Positions 8,518-18,130 of a DNA stretch of 64,000 nucleotides are shown here, one piece after another (position 1 is the first letter of the stretch; the number at the start of each line of letters is the position of its first letter). The stretch spans positions 117,838-181,837 of the forward strand of contig NZ_QOVG01000009.1 of assembly GCF_010119615.1 (NCBI RefSeq), given 5' to 3'. This stretch comes from Pseudoxanthomonas gei (GTDB lineage: Bacteria > Pseudomonadota > Gammaproteobacteria > Xanthomonadales > Xanthomonadaceae). The notes beneath the pieces are model-generated. The model saw only the letters and a program-made list of their open reading frames with translations, was not told the origin of the DNA and ran no database searches. A program made the position numbers and the translations under genes.

Positions 8518-10029
8518 TCAGCGCACCGGAACGGGCGCCGGGCAATAACCGCGCAGGTAGTCCATGTGCGCCGGCAGCTGGCGCACGGTGTTGTCGACGT
8601 TGCTCTTGATGTCGCCGAGGAAGCGGGTCAGGTCGGGCTGGCTCATCACGTCGGCTATCGGATGGTACTGCTGCGGCACGATGCCCTGGCCCATCATCAC
8701 CTGGATCCAGGAATTCTCGGCGAACAGTTCGTCGGGCATGCGGAACACGCGCCCGGTTTCGCGGAACAGGTCGATGCGGTGCTGCAGGGTCGCTGGCAGT
8801 TTCATTTCCGCGATCTCGCGCCAGTAAGGCGTATCACGGCGGTTGGTCAGCGTGTAGTGCAGGACCACGAAGTCGCGCACGTGGGTCAGCTCCTCGTTGA
8901 GCTGGGCGTTGTACTGGTCGATGTCGGACTGGGCGATGACCTGCGGGAACATGCGCAGCAGGTGCACGATGCCGCGCTGGATCAGGTGGATGGTGGTCGA
9001 TTCCAGAGGCTCGATGAAGCTGCCGGCCAGGCCCAGGGCCACGCAGTTCTTTTCCCAGCTTTTCTGGCGCTGGCCGGGGCGGAAGCGGATCGGCCACGGA
9101 TACTTGATCACCTCGCCCTCAAGGCTGGACAGGAATTCCTGCTTGGCGTCGTCGTCGCTGATGTGGCGGCTGGAATAGACGATGCCGTTGCCCACGCGGT
9201 GCTGCAGCGGGATACGCCACTGCCAGCCCGAGGTGCCGGCGATCGCGCGCGTGTAGGGCACGGCATCGCGTACGGCGGTGGTCTGGGTGGCCAGTGCGCT
9301 GTCGTTGAACAGCCAGTGCGACCAGTCCTCGAAGCCCACGCCCAGGGTCTTGTCGATCAGCAGCCCGCGGAAGCCGGTGCAGTCGATGAACAGGTCGCCT
9401 TCGATGGTCGAACCATCAGCCAGGGTCAGTGCGGTGATGTAGCCGGACGCATCATCGGTGGCCACCGAGACGATCTTGCCTTCCACGCGCTTGATGCCGT
9501 GGCGCTCGCTCAAGCCGCGCAGGAAGCGCGCATAGAGGCTGGCGTCCATGTGATAGGCGTAGTTGATGCCGCCGCGCGGCAGGTGCGCGAAGCGATCCTG
9601 CAGCGAGGCCTTCAGTTCCACGCAGTAGTCTTCGTAGCCGCTGGCCAGGCCTTCCCTGCGCCCGCGCAGCCAGAAATGCTGGAAGCCGGCCGACCAGTGG
9701 TCCTTGCCGCTGAGGCCGAAGGAATGGATGTAGCGATGGCCGACGTCCAGCCAGTTCTCGAAGGAGATGCCGAGCTTGATGGTGCCCTGCACGGCGGCCA
9801 TGAATTCCTGCTCGCCGATGTCCAGCAGGCGGTGGAAAGTGACCAGGGTGGGGATGGTGGCCTCGCCGACGCCGACGGTGCCGATTTCCTCGGACTCGAC
9901 CAGGGTGATGTCCAGCACCTTGCCCAGCGTCTTGGACAGGGCGGCGGCGGCCATCCAGCCGGCGGTGCCGCCACCGGCGATGACCACGCGTTTGATCTGC
10001 TTGCCTGGAAACTCGGCGGTGTCGTTCAT
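8518..10029 (-). CDS. FAD-dependent tryptophan-halogenase family protein
   Basis: A 503-residue flavoprotein. GGGTAGWMAA at residues 19-28 is the FAD-binding GxGxxG loop. VGVGEATIP near 52-60 and FIEPLESTTIH are hallmark segments of flavin-dependent tryptophan halogenases. Lys85 in TIKLGISFENW aligns with the catalytic lysine that carries hypohalous acid in PrnA. The SGWQWRIPLQ segment preserves the W-x-W-x-I motif linked to halogenation rather than monooxygenation. Xanthomonads and caulobacters often keep such genes beside TonB receptors, SapC-like and cupin genes, where the natural substrate is unknown. The stop is 14 nt or less from both neighbours, so it belongs to the operon. Confidence 0.88.
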   Translation of the reverse strand: MNDTAEFPGKQIKRVVIAGGGTAGWMAAAALSKTLGKVLDITLVESEEIGTVGVGEATIPTLVTFHRLLDIGEQEFMAAVQGTIKLGISFENWLDVGHRYIHSFGLSGKDHWSAGFQHFWLRGRREGLASGYEDYCVELKASLQDRFAHLPRGGINYAYHMDASLYARFLRGLSERHGIKRVEGKIVSVATDDASGYITALTLADGSTIEGDLFIDCTGFRGLLIDKTLGVGFEDWSHWLFNDSALATQTTAVRDAVPYTRAIAGTSGWQWRIPLQHRVGNGIVYSSRHISDDDAKQEFLSSLEGEVIKYPWPIRFRPGQRQKSWEKNCVALGLAGSFIEPLESTTIHLIQRGIVHLLRMFPQVIAQSDIDQYNAQLNEELTHVRDFVVLHYTLTNRRDTPYWREIAEMKLPATLQHRIDLFRETGRVFRMPDELFAENSWIQVMMGQGIVPQQYHPIADVMSQPDLTRFLGDIKSNVDNTVRQLPAHMDYLRGYCPAPVPVR

Positions 10030-10043
10030 CGGGCGTGTCGTCC

Positions 10044-11063
10044 TCAGCGGTTCAGTCGTTGCAGCAGGCGCGCGCGCAGTGCACGCGCCCGGGTTTCATC
10101 CAGGGGCGAGAGCATGCGGCGCGCGTTCTCGGGAATATGGCCGGCGGTGGCGTCGTCGGCGGCGAATACGTAGTGGCGGAACACGTCTTCCCAGGTCGCG
10201 CGCTGCTCGGGCGGCAACTCGCGCACGGTCATGATGGCCAGCATCAGCGCGTTCATGGGCGTGTCCATCCACGCCGGCGTCCGCCGCCACCAGTAATTGA
10301 CCAGCACGTTGAAGGTTTCCAGCGCCTCCATGTGGTGCCACCACATGCTGGGGATGAACACCGCATCGCCCGGCTCCAGCTCGGCGACCTGCGCATGCTG
10401 CAGCGCTTCGCGAAAACGCGGGAAGCGGTCGTAGTCGGGCGCGGCGAAATCCACCAGGCTGATGGCTTGGCCGGCCGGAGTGAAATCCAGCGGGCCGATG
10501 TAGAGGTTGGACAATTGCTGCGGCGGGAACAGGGTCACCCGCCGGCGCCCTGCGACCACGCAGGCCAGGTTGTCGGGCACGTCCTGGTGGGCGGCGATGC
10601 GGGTGCGGTTGCCGATCCAGATGCTGGACAGCGCGTCGCGTCCGCCCAGCGCGAAATCATTGTGCTCGCGGAAGCCCGGCAGCCAGGTGTCGATGGTGGT
10701 GGAACCGATGTAGATCGCCGGCGGCCGCGGCTGCGAGGCGTACTTCAACAGAGTAGCCAGGGCCACGCCCAGCGGCACGTTCTCACGCTTGAAGTTGAAG
10801 TCGCTCAGGTCCCCGTTGTAGAAGAAGCGGCCCTGGATTTCGGGAGCACCCACCAGCGCCACCACCGGCTGCGCGCCGGGGCGTTCGAAGCCGCGCAGGT
10901 AGCTCACTGCGGCCTGCGCCGATTCGTTGCCCGCACGGGTGATCGGCCAGTCAGCGGCGATCCCGCGCAACACCGCGGGTTCGCTGCCCTGCAGCACCTC
11001 CTCCGGCAATGACTGCGGGTCGAGGCCGGTGAGTTCCCTGATTTTCTTACCGATCGGCAGCAT
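10044..11063 (-). CDS. Cupin-like (cupin-8/JmjC) Fe(II)/2-oxoglutarate oxygenase-type protein
   Basis: A 339-residue protein with the JmjC/cupin-8 layout. AAHQDVPDN gives His159-x-Asp161, and GDAVFIPSMWWHHMEAL gives the distal His (243 or 244), forming the facial triad for Fe(II). The family contains protein and small-molecule hydroxylases. It is a regular companion of TonB-linked tryptophan-halogenase genes. Its ATG overlaps the end of the SapC-like gene by 17 nt, and the halogenase gene follows after 14 nt, so the three are one operon. Substrate is unknown. Confidence 0.85.
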   Translation of the reverse strand: MLPIGKKIRELTGLDPQSLPEEVLQGSEPAVLRGIAADWPITRAGNESAQAAVSYLRGFERPGAQPVVALVGAPEIQGRFFYNGDLSDFNFKRENVPLGVALATLLKYASQPRPPAIYIGSTTIDTWLPGFREHNDFALGGRDALSSIWIGNRTRIAAHQDVPDNLACVVAGRRRVTLFPPQQLSNLYIGPLDFTPAGQAISLVDFAAPDYDRFPRFREALQHAQVAELEPGDAVFIPSMWWHHMEALETFNVLVNYWWRRTPAWMDTPMNALMLAIMTVRELPPEQRATWEDVFRHYVFAADDATAGHIPENARRMLSPLDETRARALRARLLQRLNR

Positions 11064-11754
11064 GTGACCGGTTCATCCGGTCGATCAGGTCGCGGAAGCG
11101 CGACACCGACGCGACCACCATGTACACCGGCTCCAGGAAACCGGCCTGGTGCAGGCTCTGCAGCGCGGCGCCGTCCAGCGCGCGCAGGCGTTCTTCGTTG
11201 ATCGTGTAGAAGCCGACCATGCGGTTCAGCGAGCCGTCGTCGAGTTCCACGTCCAGCGCGAACGATTCCAGCAGCTCATGCTGAAGCAGCGCGTCGACGA
11301 AAGCCGGCACGCTGGCCAGTCCTTCATGCAAGGTCAGCAGCACCGAGGTGATGCGGTCCAGGAAAGGCGTGGTGCCGCCCTGGTCGCGGAACAGCGGCTC
11401 GCCCTGGCCGGTATGCATGCGCGGGTTGTCCAGGTCGATGTGGACCATCAGTTCCTCGCCATCGCGGCCGATCAGGAATGGCTGGCGTTCGATGGCCAGC
11501 GGCACGTAGGTGGCATCCCAGCGGTCGTGCTGCAGGAACAGGTTGCGCCCGTCCTGGAATCCGAACAGTGCGATCGGCTGGAACGCGCCTTCGGCGGTCT
11601 TGCGGAACACGATGGGGTAGCAGGCCTGCACATTGCGCAGCTCGGCCGGGAAGGTGAGCGCGAACATCACGTCGTCGCCCAGCGCGGCGCGGTGCGCGGT
11701 GTCGACGCGGAGGTCCTTGTGGTCGATGTTGTTCAGCAGGACGTGTTGGCTCAT
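11047..11754 (-). CDS. SapC-like family protein
   Basis: A 235-residue cytoplasmic protein with the SapC-family pattern: an early LRVDT block, YPIVFRKTAEGAFQPIALFGF near residues 45-65, and a RDQGGTTPFLDRI segment in the middle. The name comes from Campylobacter S-layer work, but most proteobacterial members sit in TonB-receptor loci with halogenases and cupin-8 proteins, and their function is unproven. The start at 11754 (MSQHVLL) has GGAAA in front and begins where the conserved region begins. It overlaps the cupin gene by 17 nt. Confidence 0.82.
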   Translation of the reverse strand: MSQHVLLNNIDHKDLRVDTAHRAALGDDVMFALTFPAELRNVQACYPIVFRKTAEGAFQPIALFGFQDGRNLFLQHDRWDATYVPLAIERQPFLIGRDGEELMVHIDLDNPRMHTGQGEPLFRDQGGTTPFLDRITSVLLTLHEGLASVPAFVDALLQHELLESFALDVELDDGSLNRMVGFYTINEERLRALDGAALQSLHQAGFLEPVYMVVASVSRFRDLIDRMNRSHAADR

Positions 11755-11815
11755 CGGGTTTCCAGTTGGGCAATGGGCTGCTGCACGCATGCTACGCGCG
11801 GCAGTAATGAGCAGG

Positions 11816-13369
11816 CTAGATGCGTGGCATGCCGTGCGTGCGCACATGGTCGAGCATCTCGCGATGTCCAGGCAACGCCGCCAGCATTTTCCGGGTCAGC
11901 TCCGCGGCCTCGCGGAAATAGCCTTCGGACATGCGGGCATCATCCATGCGCCGGCGGGTGGGGCGCGCATCGGGGTGGAAGCCCATGCCATACAGGATGT
12001 ACTGGTAGCTGGCCGAGGGAAACACTTCCTCCACGCGATGCAGGTCATAGCGCGAGGGCGGCTGGTGGCGCCACAGTTGCAGCAGGGCCTGCAATCGCTC
12101 GGGAATGGTTTCCGGACGACAGTTGTCGCGCCAGTATTCGGTGTCCGTGCGCTTCGTCAGCACGTAGTGCAACTTGAGGAAATCGACCACCCGTTCCCAG
12201 CGATAGGCGAAGGCCTCGTTGTAGCGGCGCGCCACGAGGTCCATGTCACTGCGCGTGGCCGGCATCTGGTCGCTGAGCATGCCGGCGGCCAGCTCGACCA
12301 TGACCAGGGAGGAAGCTTCCAGCGGTTCCATGAACCCGCTGGACAGGCCGATCGCCAGGCAGTTGCGGTGCCATGAGGTGCCGCGGTAGCCGGGGCGGAT
12401 GGTGATCTTCGGCAGCGTGTACACGTCCTGCTCGCGGCCACCGGTTGCAATCACGTACTTGCGCAGTTCCTCGGCGGCTGCTTCATCGGTGGTGTGGGTG
12501 CTGGAATAGACATGGCCCACACCGCGCCGGGTCTGCAGGCCGATGTCCCAGACCCAGCCACTGCCCTGCGCGGTGGAAATGGTCTGGCATGCGATCGGCC
12601 ACTCGGGATCCGCGTAAGGCACCTGCAGGGCGATGGCGCGATCATTGAACAGCACGTCCTTCTGGGACTGCAGGTCGATGCCGTAGTGCTGCCCGATCAG
12701 CAGCGCGCGCATGCCGGTGCAGTCGATGAACAGGTCGCCTTCGATGGCGCCATGGTTGCGCGTCTGCAGCGAGGCAATGTCGCCGCTGTCATGCGCGTTG
12801 ACTGCGGTCATGTGGTCGGACACATGCCGCACGCCGAGGTTTTCCACGCAGTGTTTGCGCATGAACACGCCCAGCTTGCCGGCATCCAGGTGGTAGGCGT
12901 AGTTGGCCACCGACGCGTATTCGGGGGTGGAGAACTGCTTGGGCGCCTTGCCCGCTTCGCACAGGTGCGGCTGGAAACTCACCAGTTTGCCGAACGGGAC
13001 CTGCGGATGCTGCATCCAGCCGGCGACCACGTTGGTTTCCAGGTAGCCCTGTGGCAGCACGAACGGATGGTAGTAATAGTCGTCGTCGTGGTCCTGCGTC
13101 CAGCGCGCGAACTTGGAGCCCTGCTTGAAGGCGGCGTCGCATTCGCGGATGAAGTCGGTCTCGGTCACCCCGGTCCTGCGCAGGGTGTCGCGCATGGTCG
13201 GCCAGGTGCCTTCGCCAACGCCGATGGTGGCCACGTCGGGCGATTCGATCAGGGTGATCTGCAGGCCCGTGCCGGTATTGGCCTGGTGATCGGCGGCAAG
13301 CACCGCCGCGGTCAGCCAGCCGGCCGAACCGCCGCCCAAGATGACCACGTGTCTGATGGCATCGCTCAA
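11816..13369 (-). CDS. Second tryptophan-halogenase family flavoprotein
   Basis: A 517-residue paralogue type of the halogenase downstream, but of a different subgroup. GGGSAGWLTA at residues 12-21 binds FAD, VGEGTWPTM follows, and Lys82 in AAFKQGSKFARW occupies the catalytic lysine place. GWVWDIGLQ keeps the W-x-W-x-I pattern. It has a DDDYYYHPF insertion after the lysine. The start is a TTG at 13369 behind a GGGGGTGA element; no in-frame ATG lies before the FAD loop. A 61-nt gap separates it from the SapC-like gene. Substrate is unknown. Confidence 0.85.
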   Translation of the reverse strand: MSDAIRHVVILGGGSAGWLTAAVLAADHQANTGTGLQITLIESPDVATIGVGEGTWPTMRDTLRRTGVTETDFIRECDAAFKQGSKFARWTQDHDDDYYYHPFVLPQGYLETNVVAGWMQHPQVPFGKLVSFQPHLCEAGKAPKQFSTPEYASVANYAYHLDAGKLGVFMRKHCVENLGVRHVSDHMTAVNAHDSGDIASLQTRNHGAIEGDLFIDCTGMRALLIGQHYGIDLQSQKDVLFNDRAIALQVPYADPEWPIACQTISTAQGSGWVWDIGLQTRRGVGHVYSSTHTTDEAAAEELRKYVIATGGREQDVYTLPKITIRPGYRGTSWHRNCLAIGLSSGFMEPLEASSLVMVELAAGMLSDQMPATRSDMDLVARRYNEAFAYRWERVVDFLKLHYVLTKRTDTEYWRDNCRPETIPERLQALLQLWRHQPPSRYDLHRVEEVFPSASYQYILYGMGFHPDARPTRRRMDDARMSEGYFREAAELTRKMLAALPGHREMLDHVRTHGMPRI

Positions 13370-13410
13370 TCAATCACCCCCGCGCCGATGTTGGTTCTGC
13401 ACACATACCA

Positions 13411-13441
13411 CAAGAAGAAGCCGCCGGGTTTCGGCGGCTTC
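13411..13441 (-). terminator. Terminator-like hairpin after the TonB receptor gene
   Basis: On the minus strand, GAAGCCGCCG, a 5-nt loop and CGGCGGCTTC form a 10-bp stem followed by TTCTTG. It lies 43 nt after the receptor stop and 42 nt before the second halogenase start. It should end or attenuate transcription from the receptor into the halogenase operon. The U-tract is short, so read-through is likely. Confidence 0.65.
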
Positions 13442-13483
13442 CTGAAGGCGCGGCCATGGGCCGCGCAATCGTTGCAGCTGCCG

Positions 13484-16400
13484 TTATTCGAACTTGTAGC
13501 GGAAGCCGAGCATGTAGCGCGGACCGGTCTGGGTGGCGAACAGCAGCTGGTTCTTGTTGCGGCCGTGGATGCGCTGGGTCTCGTCGGTCAGGTTGATGCC
13601 TTCGAACTGGATCGAGAACTGGTCGTTGACCTTGTAGCCGATGCTCAGGTCGAACTGTCCGTAGGCCTCGGTGTAGTTGGGGTTTGGCCCGATGCCGTCG
13701 AACCGGCCCGACAGGAACTCGTCACGCCAGTTGTAGGCCGCTCGGATCTGCCAGGCTCCCTTGTCGTAGAAGCCCACGAAGTTGGCCGAGTCGCTCAATC
13801 CGATCAGGGCGAACTGGTCGCCGATCACGTAGTTGTCGTAATTGAGGTTCGGACTGTCGACGATGGTGTAGTTCGCGGCCAGGCCGAAGCCGCTTTCGCC
13901 GAAGACATGCTGCAGGTTGATTTCAAAGCCATCAAGCGTCGACGATCCGGTATTGGCGGGTGTATTGATGCGGAAGTTCGCCAGTGGATCGCCAGGCTGG
14001 CCGACGATGGTGCCGGTGAAGTTGCCGGTGCTGTCCAGCGGCCCCGCCGTAACGCCGGGTTGGCCGTTGAAATTGCTGAAGATGTAGTTGCGGATGCAGA
14101 CCACGTCGGCGGTGGGACAGCCGCCGGCCAGCGCGGCGTTCCAGTAGGCACCGCCCACCGGAGTGTGCAGGTCGAACGGCGTCTCGCCATCGCTGCCGCC
14201 CACGTCCACGATCTGGGTGGTGCCGATGTAGTTGTCGATGTTCTTGCGGAAGTAGCCCACCGAGAAATAGCTGGACTCGCCGTAGTACCACTCGAAGGAC
14301 AGGTCGAAGTTGTCGGAAACCAGCGGCTCCAGGGCTGGATCGCCCGCCGCGCCGGTGCCGCCGTCCACGCGCACGATCTGGTCCAGCGTCTGCCCGCCCT
14401 GGATGTCCGCCCAGCCCGGCCGGCCGATCGTGCGGCCGTAGCTGCCGCGCAGGATCATGCTGTCGGTCAGCTCGAGGCTCATGTCGATGTTGGGCAGCCA
14501 GTGGTCGTATTCACCCTTGAGGGTGGCGAACGCCGGGTCACCGAAGACCAGGTTCAACTCGTTCGCCGCGCCCCAGGAGATGGCATTGGCGGTCGGGACC
14601 AGCGCCGACGATGTGATCTCGGTCTTCTCGTAACGCACGCCGACCGCCAGGTTGAACGGCATGCTCCACTGCCAGGAGTTGTTCCACTGCAGGTAGGCGC
14701 CCTGCGACTTCTCGGTGGTGCGCAGGTCGCGGCTGAATGCGGCCGGGGCGCGATACCAGTCGTCGCGACCGGTGAGCTCGGCGGCGCGGTCGCGCAGTCG
14801 GTCGAAGTCGAACAACAGGAAGGTGTCGGTGAAGTTGGGGCTGTTGCTGCCGGAGAACGCATCGAAGTAACGACCCATGTTGTCGGGCGTCCAGATGTCA
14901 TCGGCATAGTCGGCCGGCGTGCCCACGCCGCCCCAGGTGTCGCGCTGCATGAAACCGTAGGCGGTGCGGTTGTTGACTTCGGTCGACGAGACCCCGAAGT
15001 CCAGGCCGGAATAATCACCCAGTTCAAAGCGACCGCTGATCTGCCCCTGCTCGATTTCCGAACGCGTGTAGGCGTTCTGGAACACCGAGCCGCTCACCAG
15101 CGCTTGCGAGGGCGCTACCTGCGCCACGCCCGGCGGCAGGGTGATGGTCAGCACCGGGAAATCGCGGCTGAAATCGGCGGTGGTGGTCGCGCGCACGAAG
15201 GCCGAGGCGCCCAGCACGCCTGCCGAGCCGTACGGGCTGTCGGGGCGCGTTTCGGCGGATGAGTCGTGGTAGTCGAATGCCAGGTCCAGGCGGTCATTGA
15301 CTTCCCACTCGACGTTGAAGCCAAGCGACTTGTTCTCGTTGACGTTGGCCAGCTTCATGCCGCCCATCGACACGTCGGAATAGTTCGGATCGCCATTGCC
15401 GTTGAAGGTCAGGGCCTCGGAGTAGACGATTGGCGCCGCCACCGGGCCATCGGTCCACGAGCTGGATGAGGGGCCATAGTTGAACCACACCGACAGCTCG
15501 TTGCGCTGCTGCTGGATCTTGTTTTCCGAATAGGTGTAGTCCAGCGTCGCTGTGACCCGGTCGGTAGGCGCCCACTGCAGGGTGATCTGGCCGTTGGTGC
15601 GCTCGCGCTGCACGCCATTGACGCTGTAGTTGAGGTTCTGCGGCACCGAATAGATGTCGGTGGGGCCGGGACGGTTGATGATGTTCTCCGAACCCGGCGA
15701 GCCCGGCTGAGGAATGGTGCCCCAGTTGTTCTCGTCGCCGCGGAAAGGGCGCCAGCCATTGGGAACGGAGACCTGGCTGTAACCGAAATCGCGCTTCTGG
15801 AAGCTGCCGCTCAGGGCGACACCGAATTTTCCGTCGGCGTAGGTCTGGCTGAAGATGCCCGACATTTCACCGGTAAAATCCTCGCCCTGCAGGGAACTGG
15901 GCAGGTTGCCATTGGAAGTGTCGTTGACTGCCTTCATGCCTACGCTGATCGTAGGGGCCGACTCCAGCGGACGCGCGGTCTTGATGTTGATGGTGGCGCC
16001 AATCCCGCCGGGGGGCGTCTGCGCGCGACTGGTCTTGTAGACCTCGACGCCGGAGATGGATTCGGACGCCAGGTTGGCGAAATCAAAGGCCCGCGAGTTG
16101 GAGACACCGGCGCCGCCCGCATTGCTGGAGGCCGGCATCTGCCTGCCGTTGAGCAGCACCAGGTTGAAGTCCGGACCTACGCCACGCACGGTGACCTTGG
16201 AACCTTCACCCATCGAGCGGTCGATGGAGACGCCGGAAATGCGCTGCAGCGATTCGGCCAGGTTGGTGTCGGGGAACTTGCCGATGTCCTCGGCGACGAT
16301 GCCGTCGACGATGCCCTGCGCATCGCGCTTGAGGTTCATCGAGGAGGTCAGGCTGCCGCGGATGCCGGTCACCACCACGGTGTCCAGCGTGGCTGCATCG

Positions 16401-16534
16401 GCTTCGGCCGCAGCGGTGGTCGTCGGGTTTTTCCCTTCGTCCGTCACCACCTGCGCATACAGCGGATTGGCCATGGCCAGCAGCAGGGCGGATGTCAGGA
16501 TTCTTTTCTTGGGCACAGCATGGACATGTTTCAT
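13484..16534 (-). CDS. TonB-dependent outer-membrane receptor of glycan locus
   Basis: A 1016-residue receptor. The N-terminal signal peptide (KKRILTSALLLAMANPLYAQ) is followed by a TonB box (LDTVVVTGI), a plug domain with LAESLQRISGVSIDR and TVRGVGPDFNLVLLNG at about residues 90-135, and a 22-strand barrel ending in an aromatic strand (MLGFRYKFE). It imports an oligosaccharide-sized ligand through energy from TonB/ExbBD. The carbohydrate class is inferred from the LacI regulator and GH30 gene next door. GGGAGGGAAG stands 7 nt before the ATG. A palindromic operator lies about 100 nt upstream. Confidence 0.93.
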   Translation of the reverse strand: MKHVHAVPKKRILTSALLLAMANPLYAQVVTDEGKNPTTTAAAEADAATLDTVVVTGIRGSLTSSMNLKRDAQGIVDGIVAEDIGKFPDTNLAESLQRISGVSIDRSMGEGSKVTVRGVGPDFNLVLLNGRQMPASSNAGGAGVSNSRAFDFANLASESISGVEVYKTSRAQTPPGGIGATINIKTARPLESAPTISVGMKAVNDTSNGNLPSSLQGEDFTGEMSGIFSQTYADGKFGVALSGSFQKRDFGYSQVSVPNGWRPFRGDENNWGTIPQPGSPGSENIINRPGPTDIYSVPQNLNYSVNGVQRERTNGQITLQWAPTDRVTATLDYTYSENKIQQQRNELSVWFNYGPSSSSWTDGPVAAPIVYSEALTFNGNGDPNYSDVSMGGMKLANVNENKSLGFNVEWEVNDRLDLAFDYHDSSAETRPDSPYGSAGVLGASAFVRATTTADFSRDFPVLTITLPPGVAQVAPSQALVSGSVFQNAYTRSEIEQGQISGRFELGDYSGLDFGVSSTEVNNRTAYGFMQRDTWGGVGTPADYADDIWTPDNMGRYFDAFSGSNSPNFTDTFLLFDFDRLRDRAAELTGRDDWYRAPAAFSRDLRTTEKSQGAYLQWNNSWQWSMPFNLAVGVRYEKTEITSSALVPTANAISWGAANELNLVFGDPAFATLKGEYDHWLPNIDMSLELTDSMILRGSYGRTIGRPGWADIQGGQTLDQIVRVDGGTGAAGDPALEPLVSDNFDLSFEWYYGESSYFSVGYFRKNIDNYIGTTQIVDVGGSDGETPFDLHTPVGGAYWNAALAGGCPTADVVCIRNYIFSNFNGQPGVTAGPLDSTGNFTGTIVGQPGDPLANFRINTPANTGSSTLDGFEINLQHVFGESGFGLAANYTIVDSPNLNYDNYVIGDQFALIGLSDSANFVGFYDKGAWQIRAAYNWRDEFLSGRFDGIGPNPNYTEAYGQFDLSIGYKVNDQFSIQFEGINLTDETQRIHGRNKNQLLFATQTGPRYMLGFRYKFE

Positions 16535-16842
16535 GGAACTTCCCTCCCCGGAATTTCACGAAATAAATTTTGATGTCAGGTCACTGGAATGTGTCTGATC
16601 TCACATTGCCGGCGCATTGAACGCCCAATTGACAGCGTTGTCAACAAGAGGCCGGGATTTGGACTGGAGCCGTAAAAACAAGCGGTTTGGTGAAAAAAAA
16701 TGCTGCGTCGCAGCGAAATAATCAGCGTCAGTGCATGACGGCGTGCAGTACGGCTGGTGAAGCAGTTGCGCCAGCGTGCCGCCGCCATCGGCGCGGCATC
16801 AACGCTGCACGCATGTATATGCGCTTGTACTCGAAGCTGCGA
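16535..16842. other. Promoter region between receptor and lacI-type gene
   Basis: A 308-nt non-coding stretch. It is locally AT-rich near 16550-16620 and contains the operator at 16629-16644. No gene is supported here. The leader of the TonB receptor must begin in it, since the receptor reads leftward from 16534 and the regulator gene ends at 16843 on the same strand. Confidence 0.6.
16629..16644. promoter_or_regulatory. LacI-family operator (palindrome) before the TonB receptor
   Basis: The sequence ttgacagcgttgtcaa pairs at 7 of 8 positions and has the CG-centred form typical of LacI-family sites. It closely matches the perfect palindrome at 18127-18140 in front of the GH30 gene. The regulator gene lies between the two sites, which suggests both are its targets. 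Confidence 0.75.
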
Positions 16843-17847
16843 TCAGTGCGCCGGCGCCCGGGTCGAGTCACGGAACAGCAGCGTGTGCTGCACATGGACC
16901 ATGCGTCCACCATCCGGGGTTCGAATTCGGTCCAGCAACTCCAGGGTGGCCAGCCGCCCCATCTCCGAAGTCGGTTGGCGCACCGTGGTGAGGGCCGGAT
17001 AGATGTGGCTGGCGATGGGGGTGTCGTCGAAGCCGCACACCGACAGTTCGCGTGGCACCGACACGCCGCGTTCACCGGCCGCGCGGATCACTCCGGCCGC
17101 CATGTCGTCGTTGGCCGCGAAAATCGCAGTGGGTGGATCCGGCAGGTCCAGCAGGCGGTTGGCACCCTGCATTCCGGATTCGAACGAGAATTCACCTTGC
17201 ACCACCAGTCGCGGATCGTAAGCCAGGCCTGCAGTGCGCAGCGCCTGGCGATAGCCGGCGTAACGCCACTGGCAGGCACCGTGCGCGCGTGGACCCTTGA
17301 TGTGGCCGATGCGCCGGTGTCCAAGCGCGATCAGTCCTGCCACCAGCTCCACCACCGCGGCGGTCTCCTCCATCATCACCCCGATGTGGTTCTGCGGTTC
17401 GCGCGGGGCGATGCAGGCGAATGGCACGCCGTGTTCCTGCAGGTAGGCAAGCACGACGGGGTCGTCGGTGAGTGGCGGAATCAGGACCACGCCGTCGGGT
17501 CCGAAATACTCGAAAAGACCCTTGATATCCGCTGCGCGCTGCGTGCCGGAACCTACCGGCCCCAGCACCAGGTTGTAGTGGTTGGCGCGGCAGGCTTCGA
17601 GCATGCCGTTCTGGATTTCCATCAGGTAGTTGCGCGATGGATTGTTGTAGACCAGCGCGACCACGCAGGAGCGCTGGCCGGCCAGGCTGCGCGCCGAAAG
17701 ATTGGGCTTGTACTGCAGTTGCTCGACCGCGCGCATGACCCGCTCGCGCGTGATGTCGCGCACGTTGGGCTCATTGTTGAGGACCCGCGACACCGTCTTC
17801 ATGGACACGCCAGCGGCTGCGGCCACGTCCTCGATGCGGCTACGCAT
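16843..17847 (-). CDS. LacI-family transcriptional repressor
   Basis: A 334-residue regulator. The N-terminal helix-turn-helix ([20 protein letters not shown]) is followed by the hinge ([12 protein letters not shown]), which carries the minor-groove helix. The periplasmic-binding-protein-like core includes [16 protein letters not shown] and [16 protein letters not shown], typical of sugar-responsive LacI/GalR members. I chose the ATG at 17847 (MRSRIEDVA) because the HTH begins at once and AGGCG precedes it; in-frame starts further upstream add only a basic tail. It likely represses the TonB receptor and GH30 gene until a glycan breakdown product binds. Confidence 0.92.
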   Translation of the reverse strand: MRSRIEDVAAAAGVSMKTVSRVLNNEPNVRDITRERVMRAVEQLQYKPNLSARSLAGQRSCVVALVYNNPSRNYLMEIQNGMLEACRANHYNLVLGPVGSGTQRAADIKGLFEYFGPDGVVLIPPLTDDPVVLAYLQEHGVPFACIAPREPQNHIGVMMEETAAVVELVAGLIALGHRRIGHIKGPRAHGACQWRYAGYRQALRTAGLAYDPRLVVQGEFSFESGMQGANRLLDLPDPPTAIFAANDDMAAGVIRAAGERGVSVPRELSVCGFDDTPIASHIYPALTTVRQPTSEMGRLATLELLDRIRTPDGGRMVHVQHTLLFRDSTRAPAH

Positions 17848-18101
17848 GCCGATCGCCTGCGCATGCATTGCGCTGCACTGCAACTTGCCCCTGGCCTTTC
17901 GGCCCCGTTCGATCACTCTGCAATGTCATGTCCCCGCATCGTCCTGAGTTCGGCCCGGCACTGCCTGCAGGACGGATGCAAACGTCCTGATCGCATGCGC
18001 ATATGCATGTTGCGTGGCAATACAAGCCGGCATTCCCCACCACTGGATCCCGCCAACGGCATGGCGGACGCTGCAAAACCGGCTCCCCGGAGACATCGCG
18101 G

Positions 18102-18130
18102 TTGACAGCAGCGCGCGCGGATTATATGAC
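18102..18130 (+). promoter_or_regulatory. Sigma-70-like promoter of the GH30 gene
   Basis: A perfect -35 hexamer ttgaca at 18102-18107 is followed after 15-17 nt by tatatgac at 18123-18130, which offers a -10 box (TATATG or TATGAC). The LacI-type operator at 18127 overlaps the -10, the expected position for repression by exclusion of polymerase. Confidence 0.6.

Noticed and set aside
12494..15262. A 922-codon plus-strand frame opposite the second halogenase and the TonB receptor
   Set aside because: Shadow of two well-supported genes; no domain, no Shine-Dalgarno, and it crosses the terminator and intergenic gap.
16687..18105. Plus-strand frame opposite the LacI gene
   Set aside because: Arg/His-rich antisense frame with no motifs; the LacI-family protein on the other strand is unambiguous.
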